Part shown: piece by piece, positions 8,776-16,811 of the stretch
Position numbering within the stretch: position 1 is the stretch's first letter
Layout of the letters: each line of letters opens with the position of its first letter
NCBI RefSeq assembly: GCF_900091585.1
Contig: NZ_FMHT01000003.1
Coordinates: 4,083,501-4,147,500 of the forward strand
Direction: 5' to 3'
Source: Micromonospora nigra
GTDB taxonomy: Bacteria > Actinomycetota > Actinomycetes > Mycobacteriales > Micromonosporaceae
DNA length: 64,000 nt
Program-made: the position numbers and the translations under genes
Notes under the pieces: generated by a model
What the model saw: only the letters and a program-made list of their open reading frames with translations
Databases searched by the model: none
Told to the model about the DNA's origin: nothing

Positions 8776-8810
8776 TTGACGACGCACGTATGACACGCGT
8801 GTAATTTGAA
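8776..8810 (+). promoter_or_regulatory. whiB2 promoter with overlapping BldD-like palindrome
   Basis: A TTGACG -35-like hexamer (about 8776-8781) is followed by TGACACGCGTGTAA (8791-8804), a near-perfect palindrome whose end provides a TGTAAT -10-like box. The half sites TNACNC/GNGTNA are those of the BldD consensus, but the centre is two bases rather than one. whiB genes are known BldD targets in Streptomyces; binding here is inferred. Confidence 0.4.
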
Positions 8811-8917
8811 TGGGGTTGTTCGCACGGAACGCAGCAAAAGGGACCGGACGGACACGCACGCCTTTCGCGTGGGGGTTGCAGCGGCGACGACGCCGGTGCG
8901 CGACAAGGAGGCAACTG

Positions 8918-9175
8918 ATGGACGGCCAGCTTGAGGTGGCCGACCTGCTCGGAAACGCGCCGGAGTGGCAGGAGCGGGCACTGTGCTCGCAGACCGACCC
9001 GGAAGCGTTCTTTCCCGAGAAGGGCGGTTCCACCCGCGAGGCGAAGCGGATCTGTTCGCGCTGCGAGGTCAAGACCGAGTGCCTCGAATACGCTCTCGGC
9101 CACGACGAGCGGTTCGGAATCTGGGGTGGACTCTCCGAACGGGAGCGGCGCAAGCTCAAGCGGCGGGCCGCCTGA
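8918..9175 (+). CDS. whiB2: WhiB-family iron-sulfur regulator, WhiB2/WhmD type
   Basis: 85 residues. WhiB proteins hold a [4Fe-4S] cluster and act with the sigma factor on septation and development genes. All four cluster cysteines are present (C23, C46, C49, C55, in the C-x(22)-C-x2-C-x5-C pattern), as is the GIWGG turn (67-71) and the basic C-terminal tail (RRKLKRRAA) that contacts DNA. The ATG at 8918 has an excellent RBS (aaggagg, 7 bases upstream); the open frame to 8810 is leader. Assignment to the WhiB2 branch rests on the neighbourhood (fbiA/fbiB on one side, zincin-like and DUF3499 genes on the other), which is that of Mycobacterium whiB2. Confidence 0.93.
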   Translation: MDGQLEVADLLGNAPEWQERALCSQTDPEAFFPEKGGSTREAKRICSRCEVKTECLEYALGHDERFGIWGGLSERERRKLKRRAA

Positions 9176-9363
9176 GTGGACGTCAGGCCGGGGCGGTTGG
9201 GGGCCGCCCCGCTCGGACGCCTCACGGTGAAGGCCGCGGGCGTCGCGGTGGGGGCCGCAGGCGTCGGCGGCGGCCGGTGCCGCCAGTGGCAGGTGGTGCC
9301 GTCAGTGGCAGGGCCACCAGCGGCAGGTGGTGTCAGGCAGAGGTGGTGCCGGGCAGGTGGTCG
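9176..9363. other. 188-bp gap with G-rich degenerate repeats
   Basis: Between convergent whiB2 and the zincin-like gene. It contains several imperfect copies of ggcaggtggt/gtcagtggca. No gene and no clear hairpin terminator is visible. Confidence 0.5.
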
Positions 9364-9813
9364 TCAGGCCAGCTCGTCGGGGTCCACCCCCAGCAGGTTC
9401 GCGACCTGCTCGATGATCACGTCGTGCACCAGGTCGGCGAGGTCCTCACGGTCCATCGCGCGGAACTCCAACGGCCGGCGGTAGAGCACGATCCGGGGCG
9501 GCACCTCCTGACGACCCGGACGGCCGGGCAGCAGCCGGGCCAACGGCACCTCGCCGTCCTCCAGCACGTCGGAGTCGTAGACGTTCAGGTCGGGCGGCAC
9601 GTCCTCCACCGCGAACTCGACCCCGGCCAACTCCTTGGCGAAGCGGCGCTCCAGGGTCTCGACCGTGTCCAGCACGAGGTCGTCGAAGATCTCCGCCTTG
9701 GTCCGCGCCAGCGGCACGGTTGCCGGCACCAGCCGCCCGCGCAGGCCGCGCCCGTGGCGGTCGCGGTGCGTCCGCCGGCCGGGGCCGGGTCGGCGGTTCT
9801 CCGGGCTTGTCAT
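9364..9813 (-). CDS. Zincin-like (DUF1025) family protein with degenerate active site
   Basis: 149 residues, related to the small 'metallopeptidase family' proteins found next to whiB2 in many actinobacteria. A basic N-terminus (RRTHRDRHGRGLRG) precedes the conserved core ending in PPRIVLYRRPLE and the helix where the zinc motif HExxH would lie. Here that helix reads EQVAN (135-139) before LLGVDPDEL, so both zinc histidines and the catalytic glutamate are missing. A peptidase role is therefore unlikely. ATG 9813 is supported by a TACTCT -10 box seven bases upstream (leaderless); a GTG at 9843 would add 10 residues. Divergent from the DUF3499 gene. Confidence 0.75.
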   Translation of the reverse strand: MTSPENRRPGPGRRTHRDRHGRGLRGRLVPATVPLARTKAEIFDDLVLDTVETLERRFAKELAGVEFAVEDVPPDLNVYDSDVLEDGEVPLARLLPGRPGRQEVPPRIVLYRRPLEFRAMDREDLADLVHDVIIEQVANLLGVDPDELA

Positions 9814-9953
9814 GAACGACAGAGTATCTTCCGGTGTGACCACCGCCGCGTCAGCGGCCGATCCGTGGCGCGCCGTACCCCGACTTCCGAATTGTGATCA
9901 CGGTGACGGGCGTGTCGTAACGCGAAGCGGTGCGCCGGACCCGGTAATGGAGA

Positions 9954-9966
9954 TACCCTGCGGCCG
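9954..9966 (+). promoter_or_regulatory. Leaderless promoter of the DUF3499 gene
   Basis: TACCCT at 9954-9959, six bases before the GTG start. No RBS is present. Confidence 0.5.
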
Positions 9967-10334
9967 TGAGGTCACCACGGCGCTGCTCCCGTAACGGCTG
10001 CCCCCGGCAAGCGGTCGCCACGTTGACCTATGTCTACAACGAGTCGACCGCGGTCGTGGGCCCGCTGGCCGCCTTCGCCGAGCCGCACACCTACGACCTC
10101 TGCGAGCCACACGCCCGCAGCCTCACCGCCCCGCGCGGTTGGGACGTGGTGCGCCACGAGGGCGAGTTCGAGCCGCCGCCGCCCACCACCGACGACCTGG
10201 TGGCGCTGGCCGAGGCCGTCCGGGAGGCCGCCCGCCCGGCCCCCCGCCCCCCGCAGGACGACCAGGGCCAGCCCCCGGCACCCCCCACCTCGTCCCGCCG
10301 GGGCCACCTGCGCGTCATCCCCCCGACCCACTGA
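9966..10334 (+). CDS. DUF3499 family protein
   Basis: 122 residues, orthologous by sequence pattern and position to Rv3258c. The conserved part is RCSRNGCPRQAVATLTYVYNEST, then YDLCEPHARSLTAPRGWDVV: two Cys/His clusters (C7, C12, then CEPH) that suggest a small metal-binding fold. The C-terminal third is Pro/Gly-rich and variable. Function unknown. In other actinobacteria phosphomannomutase follows directly; here 28 kb of accessory DNA intervenes. Confidence 0.85.
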   Translation: MRSPRRCSRNGCPRQAVATLTYVYNESTAVVGPLAAFAEPHTYDLCEPHARSLTAPRGWDVVRHEGEFEPPPPTTDDLVALAEAVREAARPAPRPPQDDQGQPPAPPTSSRRGHLRVIPPTH

Positions 10335-10594
10335 CCCCCCCGGCGCAGCCGCGCGTGCCGACCTGACCCTCCGCTGCGCTTGCCGTGAAGGCCGACCGGG
10401 CATCGGGACAGCGCCCCGGAGGGCTTCGGGAGGTGCCGGATCCGCCAACTCCGCCACGGCCTTTGCCGGGCGTTTCACGGGCCTTCGAGACGTCCGCGAA
10501 CCGCTTTCCCGCGACACGCCGGGCGACAGCCGACAGCTCTGCGCTCCGTAGCTAGCGTGCTCCGCAGTGTGCATCCGGTGGGCGGGAGGGTCCG
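10335..10594. other. 260-bp junction at the start of the accessory segment
   Basis: No gene. Near its end a TAGCGT -10-like box (about 10553) and a gggaggg RBS serve the following XRE gene. I see no tRNA, integrase or att-like direct repeat here that would mark an integration event. Confidence 0.45.
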
Positions 10595-11365
10595 GTGGCG
10601 AACGAGGTGCTGCGGGTCGCGATGGCCGAGGCAGGGGAGACGGTCGAGTCGCTGGCCGAGAAGGTCCGCGTCGACCCCAAGACAGCGGCGCGGTGGCTTG
10701 CCGCGGGGCGCATCCCGCACCCGCGTACCCGGCTCGCGGTCGCCGACGTCCTCAGGCGGGACGCCGCCGACCTCTGGCCCGAGGCGTTCCGCCGCCGCGA
10801 CCTGCCCTGGTTCCGCCCCTGGGCCGAACTCGAACGGGATGCCACCGGCCTTCGGTGGTACGAGCCGCTGCTGGTGCCGGGCCTGCTCCAGACCGAGGGG
10901 TACGCCCGCGCGGTGCTGGGCACCGGCGGGCTGGTCCCGCCGTCCGAGGTGGACCGGATCGTCGCCGGCCGGATCGAGCGGCAGACGGTCCTGACCCGCG
11001 CCGATCCACCGCAGCTCGTGGCGGTGATCGACGAGGTGGTGCTGCGCCGGAGGGTCGGCGACCGCTCCGTGATGGCGGAACAGTTGGCCCACCTGGCGGC
11101 GCTCGCCGAGTGGGAACACGTGCAGGTCCGGGTGATCCCGGCCGAGAGCCCGTGGCACACCGGGCTGGCCGGGCCGTTCGTGCTGGGTCGGCTGCCCGAC
11201 GGGACGGAACTGGCCTATCTCGACAACCAGCTTCGCGGTCAGGTCGTGACCGATCCCATCGACATCGCTAACCTGGGACGCAGGTGGGAGAGCGTCACCG
11301 GCGAGGCGTTCCCCCGACGCCGGTCGATCGAGCTGATCAGGGAAGTGGCCACGACATGGACATGA
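10595..11365 (+). CDS. XRE-type helix-turn-helix regulator with DUF5753 domain
   Basis: 256 residues. The N-terminal 50 residues form a lambda-repressor-like HTH (ETVESLAEKVRVDPKTAARWL). The rest matches DUF5753, seen as WFRPWAELERDATGLRWYEPLLVPGLLQTEGYARAVL and the later VIPAESPWHTGLAGPFVLG and ELAYLDN blocks. Such proteins occur in many paralogous pairs with DUF397 proteins in Streptomyces and Micromonospora (BldB/AbaA-type developmental systems). The GTG has gggaggg 5-6 bases upstream. It overlaps the DUF397 gene by 10 bp. Confidence 0.93.
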   Translation: MANEVLRVAMAEAGETVESLAEKVRVDPKTAARWLAAGRIPHPRTRLAVADVLRRDAADLWPEAFRRRDLPWFRPWAELERDATGLRWYEPLLVPGLLQTEGYARAVLGTGGLVPPSEVDRIVAGRIERQTVLTRADPPQLVAVIDEVVLRRRVGDRSVMAEQLAHLAALAEWEHVQVRVIPAESPWHTGLAGPFVLGRLPDGTELAYLDNQLRGQVVTDPIDIANLGRRWESVTGEAFPRRRSIELIREVATTWT

Positions 11366-11550
11366 CCGACGCGCGCTGGCGCACCGCCACCCGCAGCAGC
11401 AACAACGGTGGCGCGTGCGTCGAGGTGGCCGACAACCTGCCCGGCCGGGTGCTGGTGCGCGACAGCAAGGACCGCGACGGCGGTGCCCTCACGTTCGCCC
11501 CCGACGCGTGGCGGGCCTTCGTCGCCGCCACCCCGCGCCACGCGCCCTGA
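11356..11550 (+). CDS. DUF397 domain protein
   Basis: 64 residues with the family signature: W-R-T-A-T-R-S-S-N-N-G-G-A-C-V-E-V-A, then VLVRDSKDRDGGALTF and W-R-A-F. It is the expected partner of the upstream DUF5753 regulator, with overlapping frames (ATG at 11356, stop of the regulator at 11365) implying coupled translation. The start may instead be the ATG at 11362. Confidence 0.92.
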   Translation: MDMTDARWRTATRSSNNGGACVEVADNLPGRVLVRDSKDRDGGALTFAPDAWRAFVAATPRHAP

Positions 11551-11681
11551 CACCACCCGCACACCAGACCAGGGTGGGCCGGGCGGACCGGCCGATGGCC
11601 GGGCGGCCCGGTCAGACGATGTGCCGCTCCGGTGACCGCCGCAGGGCGACACATTAGGGCCTGGCGATCCGCACCGGCGCC

Positions 11682-12170
11682 TCACGTCTGCTTGCGCAGC
11701 TCCAGGCAGACGAACGTCTCGGTGGACAGCACCCCCCGCACCGCGCGCAGCCGTTGCAGAAGCTCCAGCAGGTGGGCGTCGTCGCGGCAGACCACCTCGG
11801 CCAGCAGGTCGAACGAGCCGGCCGTGATGACCACCCGGTCGACCTCATCGAGTTCCGTGAGGCGATCGGCGACGGCCGCCGGGTCACCGTCCGTGCGCAG
11901 ACCGATCGTCGCCTGCCGGGAGAAGCCCAACCGGAGCGGGTCGGTCACCGCCACGATCCGCATCACGCCCGCGTCCAACAGTCGCTGCACCCGCTGGCGT
12001 ACGGCCGCCTCGGACAATCCGACGGCCTTGCCGATGGCCGCGTACGGGCGGCGACCGTCCTCCTGGAGCTGCGCGATGATCTGTCGCGCCACGCCGTCGA
12101 GCAGGACGTGGCTGGCACTCTCGCGCACGGTGATCCGCCGTCCGCCGCTGCCCTGCTGCCGGTTCGTCAT
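11682..12170 (-). CDS. Lrp/AsnC family transcriptional regulator
   Basis: 162 residues. An N-terminal winged HTH (about residues 22-75; GRRPYAAIGKAVGLSEAAVRQRVQRLLDAGVM) is followed by an RAM ligand-binding domain (ATIGLRTDGDPAAVADRLTELDEV onward). It is divergent from the polyamine transporter potDABC and so is its likely regulator, responding to an amino acid or polyamine; this is inferred from position. The ATG has ggggagcgg upstream and a TAGGCT -10-like box at 12201-12206. Confidence 0.92.
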   Translation of the reverse strand: MTNRQQGSGGRRITVRESASHVLLDGVARQIIAQLQEDGRRPYAAIGKAVGLSEAAVRQRVQRLLDAGVMRIVAVTDPLRLGFSRQATIGLRTDGDPAAVADRLTELDEVDRVVITAGSFDLLAEVVCRDDAHLLELLQRLRAVRGVLSTETFVCLELRKQT

Positions 12171-12370
12171 CGACCGCTCCCCATGTCCGTTGCCGGGCCG
12201 AGCCTAGTGCACCGGGATCTTTGCGCGATCCGTCGCTTGGTGCTGTCGCCGCAACGGAATCCCTTGTCGGGAGGAGTCACGATGTCAGGATCAGTCGCTC
12301 GTCGCCTATGATCCTCCCCGCCGGCGCGCCACCCGTCCTGCCGCCGACGATGACCCCGAGGAGTGGTCAC
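12171..12370. promoter_or_regulatory. Divergent lrp/potD control region with a 9-codon ORF
   Basis: The 200-bp region carries TAGGCT for the lrp side (12201-12206, minus strand) and TATGAT for the potD side (12307-12312). A 9-codon ORF (12282-12311, MSGSVARRL) has a near-perfect RBS (ggagga at 12270-12275). It may be a leader peptide, or the surviving start of a deleted gene. An Lrp operator would be expected here but I cannot point to exact half sites. Confidence 0.45.
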
Positions 12371-13552
12371 ATGCGTAGCAACCCCCGGCCCCTCACCCGG
12401 CGTGGGCTGCTCACCGGCACCCTCGGCTCGGCCGCCCTCCTCACCGCCGCCGGCACTCTCGCCGGGTGCGGCATCGAAGGCGGCCGGCAGACCGAGGCCG
12501 ACTGCGTCAGCCGGGACCTGTCCGGCACGGAGAAGACCCTGGCGTTCTCCAACTGGCCCCAGTACGTGGACGTCAACGACGACTGGACGAAGCGGCCCAG
12601 CCTCGACGAGTTCACCACCCGGACCGGCATCAAGGTCACCTACACCGAGGACATCAACGACAACAACGAGTTCTTCGGCCGGGTGCAGAACCAGTTGGGC
12701 GCCTGTCAGGGCATCGACCGGGACCTCATCGTCCTCACCGACTGGTTGGCGGCCCGGATGATCCGCCTCGGCTGGATCCAGCAGCTCGACCCGGCGAAGC
12801 TGCCCAACGTCCACGCCAACCTGCTGCCCTCGCTGCAGAACCGCTCCTTCGACCCGGAGAACCGGCTCGCCATCCCCTGGCAGTCCGGCCTGACCGGCCT
12901 CGCGTACAACGGCAGCGTCACGAAGGAGATCCGCACCGTCGACGAACTGCTCACCCGGCCCGACCTCAGGGGAAAGGTGACGGCGCTGAGCGAGATGCGC
13001 GACACCATGGGCCTGCTGCTCCAGTCGAACGGACACGACCCGGCGAACTTCACCCCCGCCCAGTTCGACGACGCGCTCACCAAGCTCCGCCGGGCCGTCG
13101 CCGCCGGACAGATCCGCCGGTTCACCGGCAACGACTACGCCGCCGACCTGGCCAGGGGCGACATCGCGGCATGCGTCGGCTGGTCCGGCGACGTCATCCA
13201 GCTGGCGAAACGGAACGAGAAGATCCGATTCGTCACGCCGGACTCCGGGGGCCTCCTGTTCAGCGACAACATGATGGTGCCGATCAGGGCCACCCACCGG
13301 GCGAACGCCGAGAAGCTGATCGACTACTACTACGAACCCCCCGTCGCCGCGCAGCTCGCGGCCTCCGTCAACTACATCTGCCCCGTCCAGGGCGCGCAGG
13401 CCGAGATGGAGAAGCTCGACCCCGGCCTGGCCGCCAACCCGCTGATCTTCCCCGACGAGGCGATGCTGTCGACGTCGACGGTCTTCATGACCCTCGACGA
13501 AGCGGCCGAACGCGAGTACGAGCGCAAGTTCCAGCAGGTCATCGGGGCGTGA
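12371..13552 (+). CDS. potD: Polyamine ABC transporter substrate-binding lipoprotein
   Basis: 393 residues. The N-terminus has twin arginines (R10-R11) and a lipobox LAGC with C33, so it is probably Tat-exported and lipid-anchored. The mature part is a PotD/PotF-type periplasmic-binding fold: LAFSNWPQYVD, then GIKVTYTEDINDNNEFFGR, and GDIAACVGWSGDVIQL. It captures spermidine or putrescine and delivers it to PotBC. It is first in a four-gene operon and ends overlapping potA by 4 bp. The ATG at 12371 has gaggagtgg upstream; the frame is open further upstream but without the signal sequence logic. Confidence 0.93.
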   Translation: MRSNPRPLTRRGLLTGTLGSAALLTAAGTLAGCGIEGGRQTEADCVSRDLSGTEKTLAFSNWPQYVDVNDDWTKRPSLDEFTTRTGIKVTYTEDINDNNEFFGRVQNQLGACQGIDRDLIVLTDWLAARMIRLGWIQQLDPAKLPNVHANLLPSLQNRSFDPENRLAIPWQSGLTGLAYNGSVTKEIRTVDELLTRPDLRGKVTALSEMRDTMGLLLQSNGHDPANFTPAQFDDALTKLRRAVAAGQIRRFTGNDYAADLARGDIAACVGWSGDVIQLAKRNEKIRFVTPDSGGLLFSDNMMVPIRATHRANAEKLIDYYYEPPVAAQLAASVNYICPVQGAQAEMEKLDPGLAANPLIFPDEAMLSTSTVFMTLDEAAEREYERKFQQVIGA

Positions 13553-14703
13553 CGGAGATGGCGGAGCCACCGGCCGGCGACCTTCGCCTGGTCAACCTCA
13601 CCAGGACCTTCGGCAGCGTCACGGCGGTCGACGGCCTGTCGCTGACCGTTGCGCGGGGCAGCTACTTCGCCCTGCTCGGCGCGTCCGGCTGCGGCAAGAC
13701 CACCACCCTACGGATGATCGCCGGGCTGGAGGAGCCGACCAGCGGGCGGGTGCTGCTCGGCGACCGGGACGTCACCCGGCTGCGGCCGTACAAGCGGCCG
13801 GTCAACACGGTGTTCCAGAGCTACGCGCTCTTCCCACACCTGGACGTCTTCGAGAACGTGGCGTTCGGGTTGCGCAGGCGTGGCATCCGCCACGACGACG
13901 AGGTGCCGCGGATGCTGTCGTTGGTGCAGCTCGACGGCTTCGGCCACCGCCGCCCCGCCCAGCTCTCCGGCGGCCAGCAGCAGCGGGTCGCCCTGGCCCG
14001 TGCTCTGATCAACCGTCCGCAGGTGCTGCTGCTGGACGAACCGCTCGGCGCACTCGACGGGCAACTGCGCCGCCGGATGCAGATCGAGCTGAAGCGGATC
14101 CAGACCGAGGTCGGCGTCACCTTCGTGCACGTCACCCACGACCAGGAGGAGGCCATGACCATGGCCGACACGGTCGCGGTGATGAACGCCGGCCGCATCG
14201 AGCAACTCGGCACCCCGGCCGGCAGCTACGAGTTCCCGGCCACCGCCTACGTGGCGAACTTCCTCGGCCAGTCCAACCTGCTCGCCGGGGACGCCGACGG
14301 CCGCAGCGGCGACCATGTCGCCGTCACCGCCCACGGCGCGCGCTTCTCGGTGCCCGTCGGCCGGTCCCGCGCCGACCGTGGGCCGGTCCACCTCGGCGTA
14401 CGCCCGGAGAAGATGCACCTGGTCGACACGAGGGACCAGGTGCCCGGCGGCTGCCAGCACGTCACCGGGACGATCACCGACACCTCGTACGTCGGGGTGA
14501 GCACCCGCTACCTGCTGCGCACCGGATGGGGCAGCGAGCTGACCGTCTTCGTGGCCAACAACGGTGCCCACGACCCGCTGCCGCAGGGCGGCGAGGCGGT
14601 GGCGTACTGGCACCCTCGGCACGCGTTCCTGCTGCCCCGCGAGCCGGGCAGACACGACCGGGTCAACCCGCTGTTCGACGAGCCGGTCAGCGTCGGCTCG
14701 TGA
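13549..14703 (+). CDS. potA: Polyamine ABC transporter ATP-binding protein
   Basis: 384 residues. Walker [10 protein letters not shown] (44-52), Q-loop, signature [15 protein letters not shown] (about 140), Walker B LLLDEP (about 161-166) and the H-loop VTHDQEEAM are all present. A C-terminal TOBE domain ([13 protein letters not shown] onward) follows. It energises import through PotB/PotC. Its GTG overlaps the potD stop (GTGA); an ATG at 13558 is possible. The stop overlaps potB by 4 bp. Confidence 0.95.
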   Translation: MTEMAEPPAGDLRLVNLTRTFGSVTAVDGLSLTVARGSYFALLGASGCGKTTTLRMIAGLEEPTSGRVLLGDRDVTRLRPYKRPVNTVFQSYALFPHLDVFENVAFGLRRRGIRHDDEVPRMLSLVQLDGFGHRRPAQLSGGQQQRVALARALINRPQVLLLDEPLGALDGQLRRRMQIELKRIQTEVGVTFVHVTHDQEEAMTMADTVAVMNAGRIEQLGTPAGSYEFPATAYVANFLGQSNLLAGDADGRSGDHVAVTAHGARFSVPVGRSRADRGPVHLGVRPEKMHLVDTRDQVPGGCQHVTGTITDTSYVGVSTRYLLRTGWGSELTVFVANNGAHDPLPQGGEAVAYWHPRHAFLLPREPGRHDRVNPLFDEPVSVGS

Positions 14704-15614
14704 ACGCGGTCGCACACGCACCCGCCGGGCAACGGCCGGCAACGGAGCCGCCACCGGCCGCCAGGCGCCGGCGGCACCAACTCCTGCCGTACCTGCTGCT
14801 GCTGCCCGGCGCGGCCTGGCTGCTGCTGTTCTTCGCCGCGCCGATGCTCCAGCTCGGCGCCGCCAGCCTCTACGACCCCACCGGCTCGCTGTCCACCGGG
14901 TACGCGCTGACCTGGGCGTTCGGCAACTACCCGACGGCGTTGCAGGCGTACTGGCCGCAGTTCGGCCGGTCCTTCCTCTTCGCGGGAACGGCCCTGGCGC
15001 TGGCCCTGCTGATGGGCTACCCGCTGGCGTACGTGATCGCCCGGAAAGCCGGCCGGTGGAAGAACCTGCTGCTGGTCTGCGTGATCGCGCCGATGTTCAC
15101 CAGCTTCCTGGTGCGCACCCTGGCCTGGAAGACCATCCTGTCCGACAACGGTGTGCTGGTCGGGCTGCTGCGTGACATCCACCTGCTCGGCCCCGACGGC
15201 CGACTGCTGGCCACCCCGCTCGCGGTGGTGCTCGGCCTGACGTACCACTTCCTGCCGTTCCTGGTGCTGCCGCTGTACGCGAGCCTGGAACGGCTGGACC
15301 ACCGCCTGCTGGAGGCGGCCGGTGACCTGTACGCGAGCCCCCTGCGCACCTTCCAGAAGGTCACCCTGCCGCTGTCCAGGCCCGGGTTGACCGCCGGCAT
15401 GCTGCTGTTCTTCATCCCCGCCACCGGCGACTACATCAACGCCGAACTGCTCGGCACGCCCAACGAATACATGATCGGCAACGTGATCGACTCGGCGTTC
15501 CTGGTCAGGCTGGACCACCCGCAGGGGGCGGCGCTGTCGTTCCTGCTGATGGCGGCGATCCTCGCGGTGGTCTTCGTCCACCTGCGCCGGGCCGGCACCG
15601 AGGACCTGCTCTGA
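14700..15614 (+). CDS. potB: Polyamine ABC transporter permease (PotB type)
   Basis: 304 residues with about six membrane helices. The first follows a Pro/Arg-rich N-terminus (LLPYLLLLPGAAWLLLFFAAP). The EAA loop that docks on PotA is visible as LEAAGDLYASPLRTFQKVTLPLSRPG. Its GTG overlaps the potA stop and its own stop overlaps the potC ATG (TGATG). Confidence 0.93.
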   Translation: MNAVAHAPAGQRPATEPPPAARRRRHQLLPYLLLLPGAAWLLLFFAAPMLQLGAASLYDPTGSLSTGYALTWAFGNYPTALQAYWPQFGRSFLFAGTALALALLMGYPLAYVIARKAGRWKNLLLVCVIAPMFTSFLVRTLAWKTILSDNGVLVGLLRDIHLLGPDGRLLATPLAVVLGLTYHFLPFLVLPLYASLERLDHRLLEAAGDLYASPLRTFQKVTLPLSRPGLTAGMLLFFIPATGDYINAELLGTPNEYMIGNVIDSAFLVRLDHPQGAALSFLLMAAILAVVFVHLRRAGTEDLL

Positions 15615-16438
15615 TGAGGTTCTCCCGCTGGTTCGCCGACCGCTGGGTCGTCGGCGTGGCCCTGCTGGTGCTGGGCTACCTGTTCCTGCCGATCGCCGTG
15701 GTGACCGCCCTGTCGTTCAACCGGCCGTCCAGCCGGCTGTCGTACGACTTCAACGAGTTCACCCTGGACAACTGGCGTAACCCGTGCGCCACCTCGGACA
15801 TGTGCGACGCGGTTCTGCGCAGCGTGCAGATCGGGTTCGTCGCCACGGTCGCCGCCACCGCCCTGGGCACGCTGATGGCGTTCGCGCTGGCACGCCACCG
15901 GTTCCGGGGCCGCTCCGGCATCAACCTGCTGGTCCTCCTGCCGATGGCCACCCCCGAGCTGGTGCTGGGCACCTCGCTGCTCGCGCTGTTCGTCGCCGGT
16001 GGGGTGCCGCTGGGCTTCTGGACCGTCGTCGTCGCCCACGTCATGTTCTGCCTGTCGTTCGTCGTCGTGACGGTCAAGGCGCGCCTGGCGGGCATGGACC
16101 GGCGGCTGGAGGAGGCCGCGATGGACCTGTACGCCAGCGAGTGGCAGACCTTCCGCCGGATCACCCTGCCGCTGGTGCTGCCCGGCATCGTGGCCGCCGC
16201 CCTGCTGGCGTTCTCCCTGTCCTTCGACGACTTCATCGTCACGAACTTCAACTCCGGCACCACCGTCACGTTCCCGATGTACGTCTGGGGTGCCGCCCAA
16301 CGGGGCATCCCGCCGCAGGTCAACGTGATCGGCACCGCGATGTTCGCGATGGCGTTGCTGCTGGTGCTGGCCAGCATGGTGCCCGGCCGTCGCTCACCCA
16401 CGACCGTCAACTGCCCGACCCGGGGACGTGATCCGTGA
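15614..16438 (+). CDS. potC: Polyamine ABC transporter permease (PotC type)
   Basis: 274 residues, with six helices beginning VALLVLGYLFLPIAVVTALSF, and an EAA loop EEAAMDLYASEWQTFRRITLPLVLPG. It pairs with PotB to form the channel. It is the last gene of the operon. From here to the aldehyde dehydrogenases at 25.4 kb, which look like the next members of this polyamine locus, lie 9 kb of unrelated genes. Confidence 0.93.
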   Translation: MRFSRWFADRWVVGVALLVLGYLFLPIAVVTALSFNRPSSRLSYDFNEFTLDNWRNPCATSDMCDAVLRSVQIGFVATVAATALGTLMAFALARHRFRGRSGINLLVLLPMATPELVLGTSLLALFVAGGVPLGFWTVVVAHVMFCLSFVVVTVKARLAGMDRRLEEAAMDLYASEWQTFRRITLPLVLPGIVAAALLAFSLSFDDFIVTNFNSGTTVTFPMYVWGAAQRGIPPQVNVIGTAMFAMALLLVLASMVPGRRSPTTVNCPTRGRDP

Positions 16439-16458
16439 CCTGGACCTGACCGTCCCGG

Positions 16459-16471
16459 TAGTCTCCCGGCG
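16459..16471 (+). promoter_or_regulatory. Leaderless-type promoter before the HHH fragment
   Basis: TAGTCT at 16459-16464, six bases before the GTG at 16471. It shows that the fragment has (or had) its own promoter. Confidence 0.4.
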
Positions 16472-16805
16472 TGACACCGAAGGGAACGGGAGTGCGGCCT
16501 GGCGGGCCATCTTCCACCAGATTCCCCAACCGTGTCGGCCTCGGCCGGCTCGGTGTCCACGGTGGTCGGCTGACCCGGTCCTCCCCGCTGGCCGCCGCCG
16601 ACCTGACCGCCCGAGCCCGGTCGGCCCTGGAGCGGCACGGTTTGCTCACCGTCGGGGACCTGCTGGACGCCGAGCCCTCCAAGCTGACCAGGGCGAAGGG
16701 GGTTCCGGACGTAACCCGTAAGGAGATCCTCGCCCAGCCTCGGGTGCTGCGGGCTCTGCTGCCGGCTGGTGTCCGTGATGCGCGACTTCTTCCGGCGGCG
16801 TACCG
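16471..16805 (+). pseudogene. Helix-hairpin-helix-like fragment without a proper 3' end
   Basis: From the GTG the frame gives a plausible protein for about 110 residues. Its core, HGLLTVGDLLDAEPSKL followed by GVPDVTRKEI, resembles the HHH-type segment (TVGDLL...RGVGxKTRxEI) that I associate with PglW-like BREX kinases and RNAP-alpha-like domains. The frame then runs on without stop through the DivIVA gene in another phase, so it lacks a natural end and is probably a remnant. It could instead be a native short protein that I do not recognise. A link to the decayed BREX locus 3 kb away is speculative. Confidence 0.35.
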
Positions 16806-16811
16806 AAAAAC

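Larger units (their letters stand above)
8225..8917. other. 693-bp non-coding region between fbiC and whiB2
   Basis: No convincing gene on either strand; the short open frames lack GC-codon bias and RBSs. It contains an inverted repeat AAGATCAC-13 bp-GTGATCTT (8558-8565/8579-8586) next to a TAGTCT box (8544-8549), and a palindromic element near the probable whiB2 promoter (8791-8804). The long leader or control region is typical of WhiB-family genes. Confidence 0.6.

Noticed and set aside
8225..8917. A gene in the fbiC-whiB2 gap
   Set aside because: Short frames on both strands lack RBSs, codon-position GC bias and recognisable motifs.
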